Assembly: GCA_964633845.1 (NCBI GenBank)
Contig: CAZWLA010000008.1
Coordinates: 1 to 40,202, forward strand
DNA: 40,202 nt
Reading direction: 5' to 3'
Source of the DNA: JADHTT01 sp964633845
GTDB lineage: Bacteria > Campylobacterota > Campylobacteria > Campylobacterales > Arcobacteraceae
The position numbers and the translations under genes are program-made. The notes beneath the pieces were generated by a model. It was not told the DNA's origin, did no database searches, and saw only the letters and a program-made list of their open reading frames with translations. This document shows positions 8,023-17,300 of the stretch, in pieces; position 1 is the first letter of the stretch; every line of letters begins with the position of its first letter.

Positions 8023-8937
8023 ATGGATGGATTAATATTTCTAAAAGATATGGATACTAAGCAAGTAGACTTAGTAAATAGAATTGCGAAGCTGGGGTAT
8101 CATGATACACCACTTTTTAATACGATACAAAAAGCCGTACCAAGTGCAAAAACTGAAACAGCTTTAGGTCATACATGGTTATATGAAGAGGGTGTAGAAG
8201 CTGATGATGATAATGCACATAAAGAGGGATCAGCACCAGCTGATTTTGAACATGGTGCTTTAGGTGAATCTAAAAATCACTACCAAATCATTAAACACTC
8301 ATACGGTATTACTGGATCAATGGAGGGTAAAACTGATATTGAGGGTATAACTAAATTAGCAAAAGAGGGAACAAGAAAAGCTAAACAACATAGGCTAACT
8401 ATTGAAAAGCTTTTATTTTCTTCACAAGCTCCACAACAAAGAACTGCTGAAAATGGTATGCTTGGTCGTGCTGGTGGATTAAAGCATTGGTGTACAAATG
8501 ACAATACTTTAGGATTAGCTACTGAAGATATTTCAATTAAGTTTTTAAGAGAACTATTTAAAATTACATATTATCAAGGTATGCCAACAACTCATATTTT
8601 TGTATCTGATAAACAAAAAGATAAGCTAGATGATATTTATGCTTCACTTGTAAGAGGAACTATTGGTATGACTACATTAAAAGATACAAACTATCACCAA
8701 TTAGATAATTTTGCTTATGCTCCAAAGGTAAAAGTTGTAATGTCTAAATATGTTGCTGATAATGAAATTTTAGCTGTTAATCAAGGTTCTTTAGCATTAT
8801 CTTACCAAAGATTAACGCAGAAAAAAGATATACCAACTGGTGATGATGCTATTAAAAAGCAAATTATTTCTGAACTTACTTTAAGAGTTAATAACCCTTA
8901 TGGTGTAAGTAGAATTTCTGGTTTAAAAGTAAACTAG
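8023..8937 (+). CDS. Major capsid protein, SU10/DUF5309-like HK97 fold
   Basis: A 304-aa shell protein. The N-terminal region has the pattern of the SU10-type capsid family (DUF5309): an early helix (VDLVNRIAKLGYHDTPLFNTI), then TWLYEEG and an EGSAPADF-like loop. After these come the YGITGSMEGKT segment and a long Lys/Arg helix ending in LLFSSQAP. The middle has the short THIFVSDKQKDKLDD helix-strand, and the end carries a beta-rich region (LRVNNPYGVSRISGLKVN). AAGGA lies 7 bases before the ATG. Position after the scaffold and before connector-size genes supports the call. Family assignment is from memory of sequence patterns. Confidence 0.8.
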   Translation: MDGLIFLKDMDTKQVDLVNRIAKLGYHDTPLFNTIQKAVPSAKTETALGHTWLYEEGVEADDDNAHKEGSAPADFEHGALGESKNHYQIIKHSYGITGSMEGKTDIEGITKLAKEGTRKAKQHRLTIEKLLFSSQAPQQRTAENGMLGRAGGLKHWCTNDNTLGLATEDISIKFLRELFKITYYQGMPTTHIFVSDKQKDKLDDIYASLVRGTIGMTTLKDTNYHQLDNFAYAPKVKVVMSKYVADNEILAVNQGSLALSYQRLTQKKDIPTGDDAIKKQIISELTLRVNNPYGVSRISGLKVN

Positions 8938-8939
8938 TT

Positions 8940-9335
8940 ATGACTTTCAAAGGATTTAAAAATAGTTTATCTTCAAAATTAATTGGAGATGTAAAACTTC
9001 CAAGTGATGAACTTTTAAAACCTTTGATCAAGGATGCAATAGAAGAAGTGGCTGAATTTTGTGAGCCACTTCATCTTATAACAGATGATCTTGATTTTGA
9101 GGTATTAAAAATTTTAACAAATTTAGATGATGGTATGTTTATACGATCACCAAGAGTACCACAAAATGAGGATGATAATATAGATATTGATGAAAAGCTA
9201 TCTGTAGCTGTAGTTTTTTTAGTAGCTAGTTATATTGCTAGAACTAAAAATAATTATTCGCAAAAGGCAAATAAGTTAATGCTTAATTATATATGGGATC
9301 TTGAAAAAGTTTATGAGGTAGATTATGATGAGTAA
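8940..9335 (+). CDS. Putative head-tail connector (adaptor) protein
   Basis: A 131-aa, mostly helical acidic protein immediately after the capsid gene, where podovirus and siphovirus genomes carry the adaptor ring that sits under the portal. Helices are visible at about 22-40 (ELLKPLIKDAIEEVAEFC) and 83-105 (LSVAVVFLVASYIAR). No strong ribosome-binding site is seen; the start lies 2 bases after the capsid stop codon, so translation is probably coupled. Its 3' end overlaps the next gene. Function is inferred from position and size. Confidence 0.6.
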   Translation: MTFKGFKNSLSSKLIGDVKLPSDELLKPLIKDAIEEVAEFCEPLHLITDDLDFEVLKILTNLDDGMFIRSPRVPQNEDDNIDIDEKLSVAVVFLVASYIARTKNNYSQKANKLMLNYIWDLEKVYEVDYDE

Positions 9336-9723
9336 GGCACAAGCATTAAATAAAGTGATGGATTTTTACGGATATAAAAAACCATTTGATATTAATGATT
9401 CTAGTGTAGGTAAAGAGATAACTATTACTGATGATTTTTATCAATTAATAAATAGATTTTTAGGTGCAAATAATAATGAAACTATCTCTAAGTCGGACAA
9501 AAAATACATAGGACTTTATATAAAATATATTGATATGAATAAGGAAGATAGAAATGAAAATAGTTGGCAAGAGCAAATAGATACAAAGTTTATGAAAGAA
9601 CTCAAAGAGTTAAGTAATGGAGCAAAAGAGTACCAAGAGGTAGAAGATGTAAATCCAATCTCTTTAGACACCTTCGAGGAAGATACGATTGAGGATCTTC
9701 TAAAAGAGTTAGGTCTTGAGTAA
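9325..9723 (+). CDS. Hypothetical protein, possible neck or connector component
   Basis: A 132-aa acidic helical protein overlapping the previous gene by 11 bp. Two ATGs in tandem (9325, 9328) follow GAGGT; the second has the better spacing. The C-terminal third is very acidic (EDVNPISLDTFEEDTIEDLL). No family recognised. Small acidic proteins at this place often belong to the neck or take part in head completion. That is only positional inference. Confidence 0.6.
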   Translation: MMSKAQALNKVMDFYGYKKPFDINDSSVGKEITITDDFYQLINRFLGANNNETISKSDKKYIGLYIKYIDMNKEDRNENSWQEQIDTKFMKELKELSNGAKEYQEVEDVNPISLDTFEEDTIEDLLKELGLE

Positions 9724-9745
9724 TGTCATTTGAGAGGGAAAATAA

Positions 9746-10096
9746 ATGAGTGATTTTTTAGGTGCTGTAAAAAGAATACTGTTTGCTGTATTAACAGCAT
9801 TTAAAAAAGAGCTAGAGTCTGGTGGACTTCAAGTAGGTAAAGCTAAAGATGCACAAAAGCTTAATGGTAAATCGATAGAAGATATTAAGAGTCTTATAAC
9901 TCAATCTTCAAATAGCTCTTTTGAAAAGATAAGAGAGGTGCTTACAGAAGATAATGAGCTTATTCTTTTTACGGAGGATAAAATAGATGGTAAAGCTAAA
10001 ACACAAAAACAGTTACATGAAATGATGATGGAACATATGGCAATTCAAGATAAAAAAATAAAAATATTAAGTGATGCAATTTTAGCATTTAAATAG
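9746..10096 (+). CDS. Hypothetical virion-region protein
   Basis: A 116-aa protein with AGGGA upstream. The N-terminus (about 3-20, LGAVKRILFAVLTAFKKEL) is amphipathic. A GGLQVGKAKDAQKLNGKSIEDI segment follows; such KxAxKLNGKS sequences are common near the head-binding ends of tail fibre and appendage proteins. The rest is helical and charged. It is the last gene before a large RNA hairpin that separates head genes from appendage genes. It may be a fibre-anchoring or adaptor protein. Confidence 0.55.
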   Translation: MSDFLGAVKRILFAVLTAFKKELESGGLQVGKAKDAQKLNGKSIEDIKSLITQSSNSSFEKIREVLTEDNELILFTEDKIDGKAKTQKQLHEMMMEHMAIQDKKIKILSDAILAFK

Positions 10097-10107
10097 TGCT
10101 AGGGTTT

Positions 10108-10167
10108 GTTCCTTCAAGTGTGTATATCAAGGACTCCCTCTCCTTTGATATGCACTCTTGAGGGAAC
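10108..10167 (+). ncRNA. Long imperfect hairpin between head and appendage genes
   Basis: Arms 10108-10133 and 10141-10167 pair along about 26 positions around a 7-base loop. They contain one single-base bulge and several positions where G-U pairs replace G-C on the plus strand (for example TTCC against GGGAAC). No U-run follows, so it is not a standard terminator. A processing site (RNase III-like), a pausing or stability element, or a transcript-level gate between the head and appendage genes would fit. Recognised by inspection of the inverted repeat. Confidence 0.55.
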
Positions 10168-10214
10168 GATTACTGTAGAGGGCTAATTAAAAAAAATAAA
10201 AAAAGGATATGCAA

Positions 10215-11546
10215 ATGGTATACACATTAGGAAGATGGACAGCAGAAGAGAAAGCTGCACTAGTACAGGTATTATTAAACAAAACAAACTTTGAGGGATT
10301 AACTCAAACAGCTACAAGAGATGCAATTTTAGATGCAATTATTGCCGTTCAAGGTTCAAACAATACTGCACTTGAATCACAAAGAGTTGAGTTTTCAGCA
10401 TTAATTACTGAAATTGAATCTGCATTAAATGCAAACTTAAATGAGATTGCAAGAGTTGAAAATGCTGCTGCTGCTGCAAGACTAGAGTTATCAAATGCAC
10501 TAGCTGCTGAGATTGCACAAACAGATGGTGAAGTTGTTTCATTAGGACAAAGAATTGATACAATGTTATCAAACACAGATGCTGCTGCTATTGATTCAAT
10601 CGCAGAATTACTAGCTCATGTAAATTCTGTTGATGGTGACTTAGCTGATGCAATTACTGCAATGGGTACGGGTTCAAACTCTGCACTTAATGATCATATC
10701 ACAGCTTACAATCTAAAAGTTACAGAACTAACAAATACTATTGCTGCAAATAAAGTAATCGCATCTGATGAGATTGCAAGATTAGAGCAATTAATTAATA
10801 ACCATAAGACAGAAGCAACTACAAGAAATACTTTAGTTGATGGTGAACTTCAAGCAATTAAAGATGATATTGTTTCTAAATCTGGTGAACAAACACAAGC
10901 ATTAAGTGATGCTACAGTTGCACTTGATAGTAAAATTACTACTGCAAAAGCAGCTGCAATTGAAGCTGCAAAACAAGAAAGATTAACTTCTGAGGGCGTG
11001 ATTAATCAAACAATCAATACATTAGAAACTAAAGTAGATCAACAAAAGACAGACTTAGAGGATCAAATCTCTACTGCATTATCAAGTATGGGTCTTAACG
11101 ATACTGAATTAACTGGAAAAATTGAGCTTATCAATAAAACTTTAAATGATAATTTAGATAACGATACTTTCTCTGTACTTGAAAACTTAGATGCTTTAGC
11201 AGATGAGATGAACAACAGACAAACTGTGATTGCTGGGGTTGCTTCTGTAACTGCTGGTATTGTTTCTGGATTACCATTTACTACTGCTACTGATTATGAA
11301 GTGGTTGTTTCTCCAGTTGGTCATGTACCAGCATTTATCTCTGTAGAGAAAATTGATGGAGCATCATTTAAAGTAAATGCTAAAGATGCTAGATATTTTG
11401 CAGAAGATAATGTAGATTATACTGCTGCGTTTAATGTTTCTTACCAATTAGTTTTCAAACCAGCTGATATTGCTAGAGAGATGACTTTATCTGATGGTAC
11501 TGGTGCTGGTGTAGTTGGTGCTGGAACTGGTGAAGCTGGAGCGTAA
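10215..11546 (+). CDS. Coiled-coil appendage (tail fibre-like) protein with C-terminal beta domain
   Basis: A 443-aa protein from ATG 10215. An in-frame ATG at 10209 is too close to AAAGGA. Almost the whole length to about residue 325 is Ala-rich helical coiled coil with little Lys, unlike its neighbours. The C-terminal part (about 335-430) contains a beta-like domain (TATDYEVVVSPVGHVPAFIS ... ARYFAEDNVDYTAAFNV). That domain recurs in the next gene (SAADYTLALNVVGSNKPIHL ... AYYADDEMPYNAILKG). It ends in a Gly/Ala-rich tail. The shape suggests a trimeric fibre or spike. Confidence 0.6.
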   Translation: MVYTLGRWTAEEKAALVQVLLNKTNFEGLTQTATRDAILDAIIAVQGSNNTALESQRVEFSALITEIESALNANLNEIARVENAAAAARLELSNALAAEIAQTDGEVVSLGQRIDTMLSNTDAAAIDSIAELLAHVNSVDGDLADAITAMGTGSNSALNDHITAYNLKVTELTNTIAANKVIASDEIARLEQLINNHKTEATTRNTLVDGELQAIKDDIVSKSGEQTQALSDATVALDSKITTAKAAAIEAAKQERLTSEGVINQTINTLETKVDQQKTDLEDQISTALSSMGLNDTELTGKIELINKTLNDNLDNDTFSVLENLDALADEMNNRQTVIAGVASVTAGIVSGLPFTTATDYEVVVSPVGHVPAFISVEKIDGASFKVNAKDARYFAEDNVDYTAAFNVSYQLVFKPADIAREMTLSDGTGAGVVGAGTGEAGA

Positions 11547-11571
11547 GCTCTAGCCACTTAAGGAGTGCAAA

Positions 11572-12126
11572 ATGTTAACTATAAAAAGTAGAATGGAAGC
11601 ACTTGAAATAGAAGATCTTAGATTAGTTGATACTATTGGTGTCATCAAATCTACAGTTGATAGCTCTAAGGGAGCTATTGACTTTAAAGACACTATAGAT
11701 AGTGCAACTGGTGAAAAATCTTATGATTTAGGATTTTTGAGTCTTATTAGTGCAGCTGACTACACATTAGCTTTAAATGTTGTTGGTTCAAATAAACCTA
11801 TTCATTTAAACATTATAAAAGAAAGTGCAAGTGTTGTAAAGGTACAAGCAATTGATCTTGCATATTATGCAGATGATGAGATGCCATACAATGCGATTTT
11901 AAAAGGTGCTTTACAAGTTGAGGGTGTTTTAACTTTCAACAAACCAAATGTAGATGATGTGACTGGTGGTGTTGGTGCAAACGAAGACTACAATAACTCT
12001 TGGGTTACAGCATTAAATGAGCAACTAGCATTAATTCAAGCAAATCAAGAAAATATTGGAACTTTATCTAGTGGTATCGCTGATTTAGAAGCATTATTCA
12101 ATGAAGCTGAACAAGGAGCAGTATAA
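11572..12126 (+). CDS. Short appendage protein sharing the C-terminal beta domain of its neighbour
   Basis: A 184-aa protein. Residues about 48-125 match the C-terminal domain of the preceding 443-aa protein in order and spacing of key residues (ADYTLALNVVG / TDYEVVVSPVG; YYADDEMPYNAIL / YFAEDNVDYTAAF). A duplicated domain has therefore been used in two adjacent genes. The rest is helical (N-terminal 1-45; C-terminal 140-184). AAGGAG lies 6 bases before the ATG; the stop overlaps the next start (TAATG). Probably another subunit of the same fibre or baseplate-like structure. Confidence 0.6.
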   Translation: MLTIKSRMEALEIEDLRLVDTIGVIKSTVDSSKGAIDFKDTIDSATGEKSYDLGFLSLISAADYTLALNVVGSNKPIHLNIIKESASVVKVQAIDLAYYADDEMPYNAILKGALQVEGVLTFNKPNVDDVTGGVGANEDYNNSWVTALNEQLALIQANQENIGTLSSGIADLEALFNEAEQGAV

Positions 12127-13448
12127 TGGAAGAGTTAGGACTTTTAGAAGAATTTGCGAAACTTGTTGGTAAAAAACATGGTTCGCTTAGAGTAAATATC
12201 AATGGTGAACTTACAGAAGTAAAGTCAAGTGTAGAGGGTGCAAAGCTTTCTTTTGCTGAAAAACTTTTACTTGCTGAACAGACACTAAGAGGTGAGATTG
12301 ATTTAGTGGCAGCAGCACTACCAGATGGTGGAAATACAGCTATTAACTTTGATGCTGATGCTGGACTTAGAATCATTGGTGAATTATTTAATGAAGATGA
12401 GTGGACTAGAATTGTTGGTATGGCTATGGATGGGAAGTTGAGTACATTGATAAGTTCTGACACTCACTCTGCAACAACAAGAAGATACTTACAAGAGTTT
12501 GGTCAAGGAAACTGGAGAAAAGTACAGCTAAGTACTGTTGAATCTATGGTTGACCTAGGTGCTTATGAGATTACGGTTAATAGCTTTAAAACACTAATTC
12601 CTCATGAAAGAGGGGATATTGTAATTATTGATGATGCTGATACATTTGTAGATAGTTCTACAGTTGATGCTGATGGTATTTACACTTGTGTGTTTGCTAC
12701 TTTAGATCTTGCTCCAACAACTATTGTAGGTGTAGCAAAATCAACTATGCAACTAAGTGATGATAGTGGTAAAGAGGCTGGAACGATTGAAGTAGAGATT
12801 GATGGTGTGGTTACAACTATGCCAACGGATGTGTTTACTGATCCTTTAAATATTGAGAATATTCAAATAGTAGGTAACGCAAAGGTGCTAGATATTATTG
12901 GTACAGATGGTACTGCTTCTATGCTTAATGTTTTTGGAGATAATGGAATAAATCATACAAAGAACTCAGTAGGGTTCAATAGAATAGATACAACTAGACA
13001 AGAATTAAAAGTCTCTCTTGCAAGAGAAGCTTTTGTTGATAGTATTAAGATAGCTGTAGCTTGGTCTGCATCTTATAAAGATGGATATAGCTATTCTATT
13101 GAAGATACAGATACTGGAGAGGTTTTAGTACCTCAAAGTGAAGTTACAGCTAAGTTTACTTCTTGGGATTCATTTGCTACTTATGGTGGAATCGAACTAG
13201 ATATAAATGCAATAGCTAAAAACTTCACTATAGTATTGCATCCAACATCTGGTTATCCAGTTAATTATGCTGTTTGTATAGCTCATATGGATTTATATTC
13301 TGAGGGTACAAATATTTATATTCCTGAAATCAAAAAAACATACGAAGCACAAGTAGTTGATACTGAATCACTTAGATTTAAGTACGAAACAACATCTGTA
13401 AATGATTTAGTTGAACTTAATGCTGATTTATATACGGAGATACAATAA
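12126..13448 (+). CDS. Beta-rich structural protein, possible tail or appendage component
   Basis: A 440-aa protein with AAGGAG upstream, coupled to both neighbours by TAATG overlaps. The N-terminal 65 residues are helical (like the end of the preceding protein), followed by a beta-rich body. Features include SATTRRYLQEFGQGNWRKV (about 114-132) and a C-terminal region (about 280-400, REAFVDSIKIAVAWSASYK ... LHPTSGYPVNYAVCIAHMDL) that looks like a jelly-roll or discoidin-type domain. Such domains often bind sugars or pack in tail spikes. No family recognised with certainty. Confidence 0.55.
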   Translation: MEELGLLEEFAKLVGKKHGSLRVNINGELTEVKSSVEGAKLSFAEKLLLAEQTLRGEIDLVAAALPDGGNTAINFDADAGLRIIGELFNEDEWTRIVGMAMDGKLSTLISSDTHSATTRRYLQEFGQGNWRKVQLSTVESMVDLGAYEITVNSFKTLIPHERGDIVIIDDADTFVDSSTVDADGIYTCVFATLDLAPTTIVGVAKSTMQLSDDSGKEAGTIEVEIDGVVTTMPTDVFTDPLNIENIQIVGNAKVLDIIGTDGTASMLNVFGDNGINHTKNSVGFNRIDTTRQELKVSLAREAFVDSIKIAVAWSASYKDGYSYSIEDTDTGEVLVPQSEVTAKFTSWDSFATYGGIELDINAIAKNFTIVLHPTSGYPVNYAVCIAHMDLYSEGTNIYIPEIKKTYEAQVVDTESLRFKYETTSVNDLVELNADLYTEIQ

Positions 13449-13717
13449 TGATACGAGAAGTTGAAAAAAGAGATGGAGCTATAATTAATAGAGGCTATAG
13501 AGAAGTATTAAGCCCAATTGAGAGTAAGGGTTCAAAGATGCACAAACGATTCCTTGTAGAGCATAAAAATGATGAAGTAGCTAATTATGACATATATGAT
13601 ATGTATGCAGATTTAGCAAATGCTTTTAACGATCTTTTAGATGGCAAGAGTGATACTCCAGCTATTAAAAAATATCAAACTAGACAAGCAAAAGTGCTTG
13701 AAGCTTTAAAGGCTTAA
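13448..13717 (+). CDS. Hypothetical small structural-region protein
   Basis: An 89-aa Lys/Asp/Ala-rich helical protein with GGAG upstream and TAATG coupling to the previous gene. Notable segments are IINRGYREVLSPIESKGSKM and a C-terminal helix. No recognised family. It lies between an appendage protein and the large repetitive fibre and might be a chaperone or small structural subunit. Confidence 0.5.
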   Translation: MIREVEKRDGAIINRGYREVLSPIESKGSKMHKRFLVEHKNDEVANYDIYDMYADLANAFNDLLDGKSDTPAIKKYQTRQAKVLEALKA

Positions 13718-13719
13718 TT

Positions 13720-14295
13720 ATGACAAGAGGATTAACTACTATTGAAAAATTTTCTATAGTAGTATCCTCTTCTTTGGAAAAAGAAGCAGAGCAAATAATA
13801 GATGAAATTAAAATGTTAAAGATGGATGCTGATAATTTGTTGTTAAACGCAGATAAAAATATAGATAAAGCTTTTAAAACATTAAGAGATATATATTATG
13901 CAAAAGCAGATGGTATGCTTGATGTAGATGATGAACATGGCAAGGCAGATTCTGGGGTTATTTTTAAATATCCATATAATAGTGTTTTGCAAAAAAGTCC
14001 ATTTGAAATGGAGCTTGGTTTTGAAAAAAGAGAAATACACATGGAAAGTTTAAGTAGGGTTAAACTGACAAGTATTACGGGTATGTTTACAAATAGTTGG
14101 TTGAAAATTAAGACTACAAAGATAAACCAAAACATACACAGAGGTGTCTTAAAATTTGAAAATAAGATAGAAGAAAGAGAATTGTTTTTAACACCTGATG
14201 ATAATAAATTTGAGGGTGATTATGATTATCTTGAGTTGTTAGAAACAAGTGACAATTTAAACCAAATATTGATTGTTAATATTTGGGAAGTTTAG
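13720..14295 (+). CDS. Hypothetical structural-region protein
   Basis: A 191-aa protein with AAAGG 7 bases before ATG. The N-terminal half is helical and charged (about 15-66), possibly coiled coil. The C-terminal half (about 85-191) is strand-rich (EMELGFEKREIHMES ... SLSRVKLTSITGMFTNSWLK) and ends in ILIVNIWEV. Its end overlaps in-frame start options of the giant fibre gene. It may adapt or anchor that fibre. No family recognised. Confidence 0.5.
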   Translation: MTRGLTTIEKFSIVVSSSLEKEAEQIIDEIKMLKMDADNLLLNADKNIDKAFKTLRDIYYAKADGMLDVDDEHGKADSGVIFKYPYNSVLQKSPFEMELGFEKREIHMESLSRVKLTSITGMFTNSWLKIKTTKINQNIHRGVLKFENKIEERELFLTPDDNKFEGDYDYLELLETSDNLNQILIVNIWEV

Positions 14296-14303
14296 GAGAA
14301 AAA

Positions 14304-17300
14304 ATGAAATTTACAGAGATTGTAAAATATATAGTTTATAAAAAATACCCAGAGATTATTGGACTAGTAGAAGATGATAAAAACTCTACAGACTATGTGC
14401 AAATAGATGAAAAAACACTTCTTATGTATAATGACTTTACAAGTGCTTATAGTGAATTTGTATCAAAACTAGAAGTAGCTAAAAAGCTTGATTTAAATTA
14501 TAAGGTTGATGAACTTACTGGTGATATTATAAGTATTGAAGAGGATGTAGGTGAAGAGATCCAGTTATCGTTGAAAAAAATTAGCGATACAAATGAGATT
14601 ATTGATGTTTTAGAGGATATTAAACACAAGATTGGTTCTATTGAGTCTATCACACATATTAAGCAGCAGATTGATTTTATTGGTGAAGAGCTAGGTGATT
14701 TTTATAAGATTAGTGAAATTGCTGGTATTATGGATAAAGTTCAAAGTGTAACTACAAATGCACAAGAGATCAATGGTGTAATTAGAGAGATTAGCAGTAT
14801 AAAAACAGCAGTTGATAATATTAATAATATCAAAGATGTGAGTGACACTATAAGTGACATCATAAATGTGCATAATCACTTGGATATGATAGAAAATCTT
14901 AAAACAGAGTTAGATGATGTTGATATGACTAGCTTAAATAGCGAAATCATTGTTCGAGTGAGTGGTATGACTGATACTATTGAAAATGTATATAAAAACA
15001 TGAATCAAATTACATCAGTTGCTAGTATTATTGATAGCAATCAACTACTTACTGTAGAAGATGCACTAGATGCAATACATATGATCAATACGAATGAAAG
15101 CGAAATCAATAAAGTTTTAACTTTACCAGTAAGTGATGTGTTTGCTATGATAGATCAGATTAAAGCTGTAGCTTCAGCTACGGGAAGAATCAATGAACTA
15201 ATTGCTTCAAAGCAAAGTATTATAGATGTAAATAATCTACACAATGAGATTGCAGCTGTTCACTCTCAGCTCTCAAAAATAGATGATCTACTAAATAGTA
15301 GAGAATCAATCTGGTATGCTGTAGAGCATAAGCAAGATTTAGAAGATCTAAATGCTCAACTTGATGGGATAAAAAATGTTCATGCTGCTTTAGATGACAT
15401 ACAAAATCTTTCTAATAATAAACAGCACATCGAAGTAGTGACTAATGATTTAGAAGATATTGATAGTATTCATGCAAATATAGTAAAAGTTCAAACATTA
15501 TCACAACATATGGATGATGTTCAAAACTTAAGCCAAAACCATAATAATATTGAAGTGGTGTCTAATGATTTAGAAGATATAAACAATATTTATGAGATGC
15601 AAGATATGGCATTGTTAATATCACAAATAAGTGATGATATTGTGAATTTATCATCTGTAAGTGAGGATATTAATACAGTTAGTAGTGATTTAGATGATAT
15701 TAACAAGATATTTACAAACTCTTCACAAACAACCGCTGTAAGTAAAATTGTAAGCAATATTAAGCTACTTAGTCTAAATATAAATTCTATTTCAAATGTT
15801 AGTGTGAATATGGAAAGCATATCTGGTATATTTGACCAAATGGCAAAAATAGCAGCAGTTGGTAGCATTATGCACGATGTTGAGAGTTTAGCAGCTAACA
15901 TGGATGAAATTAAAAATGTAGCTACATCTAAAGGTACTATTTTAGATGTTGAGTCTATTAAAAGCAATATAAGTTCAATATCTGCTATTATTGAAGATGT
16001 GCAGCTTATAGGTTCTAGTGTGGCAGAGTTTAAGGCTGTTATAGCAAACGAAAGCATACTTCAAGATATAAATGCAATTAAGTTGCAAATTGTAGCAGTA
16101 AGTAATGTGATTGAGGATGTGCAGAGTATAGCTTCTAATCTTGGAATAATTGATGATGTTCTAGCATCGACAGATGATGTGGCATCTATTCATTCAATTT
16201 TACCTACTTTAGAAGCAATAGTAAGTAATATTAATGATATTAATACTGTTAATTCAATGCTACCTACAATAGTAAGTATTGTAGAGAGTACAGATAAGCT
16301 AGGTGTGGTTGGAAGTTCTATTAGTGAACTCTCTTCTCTTGTGGAAAATGCTGACAAGCTACAATCTCTAGCTGATAGAAGTGAACTTATTGATACAGTT
16401 GCACAGATGAAAGAAACTATACTTTTCGTATCTGGCTTCCTAACAGATATACAATCAGTTTCAAATGCGATGGCAAGTATAAACAATATATATCAACATC
16501 AAGACCAAATTAATACAATTTCTCAGATGGAAGATAGTATTGTAGAAGTATCTGATCTGATTATTTCTGGTGCTGTAGCTAATATTGATACAAATATGCC
16601 AAAGATTGAAACTATTGCTAAAAAGCAAGATGAGATAGCCGATATTGTAAATCTATCTAGCTCATTAGAAAAAACTCATGACCTAAGTGATGGAATAGTT
16701 TGGGTAAATAGCAATTTACAAAAGATAGAAGCAGTTGCAGCAGAGCAATCTACTATAACACAGCTAGTTGATAATCTTGATAATATAGCTAGTGTAGCCC
16801 TTAAGCAGCAGGATATTAAAACAGTTTATGACATACGAACAGAGATTACAAATTTATTAAATGATAGTCAAAAGCTAAAAGACCTACTTTTAATACTAGA
16901 TGATTTGGTTCAAATAGACTCAAGAAAAGCTGATATTACAGCAGTTGAAAATATATTGGCTGAGATCCAAAATGTAGTAAACAATGCAAGTAATCTAGCT
17001 TCACTTCTTGAAATATCTGATAGGATTAGTAATATTACGAATAACATAGGTGCTATTATTGAAGTTGATGATAATATTTCAGAGATCCAAAATGTATTAA
17101 ATAATACAAATGATATAAGTGCTTTAATACCAATGCTTGATGAGATTATAACTATTAGCGATAATCAAACAAACATTAATGCTGTTGATAGCTTACTTAG
17201 TGAGATAAGAAATATAGTTGAAAATACAGATGAGATAGATGTGCTTATTAATATTATTGGAAATATTAGTGAAATTAATGCAAGCCTTCCAGATATTAGA

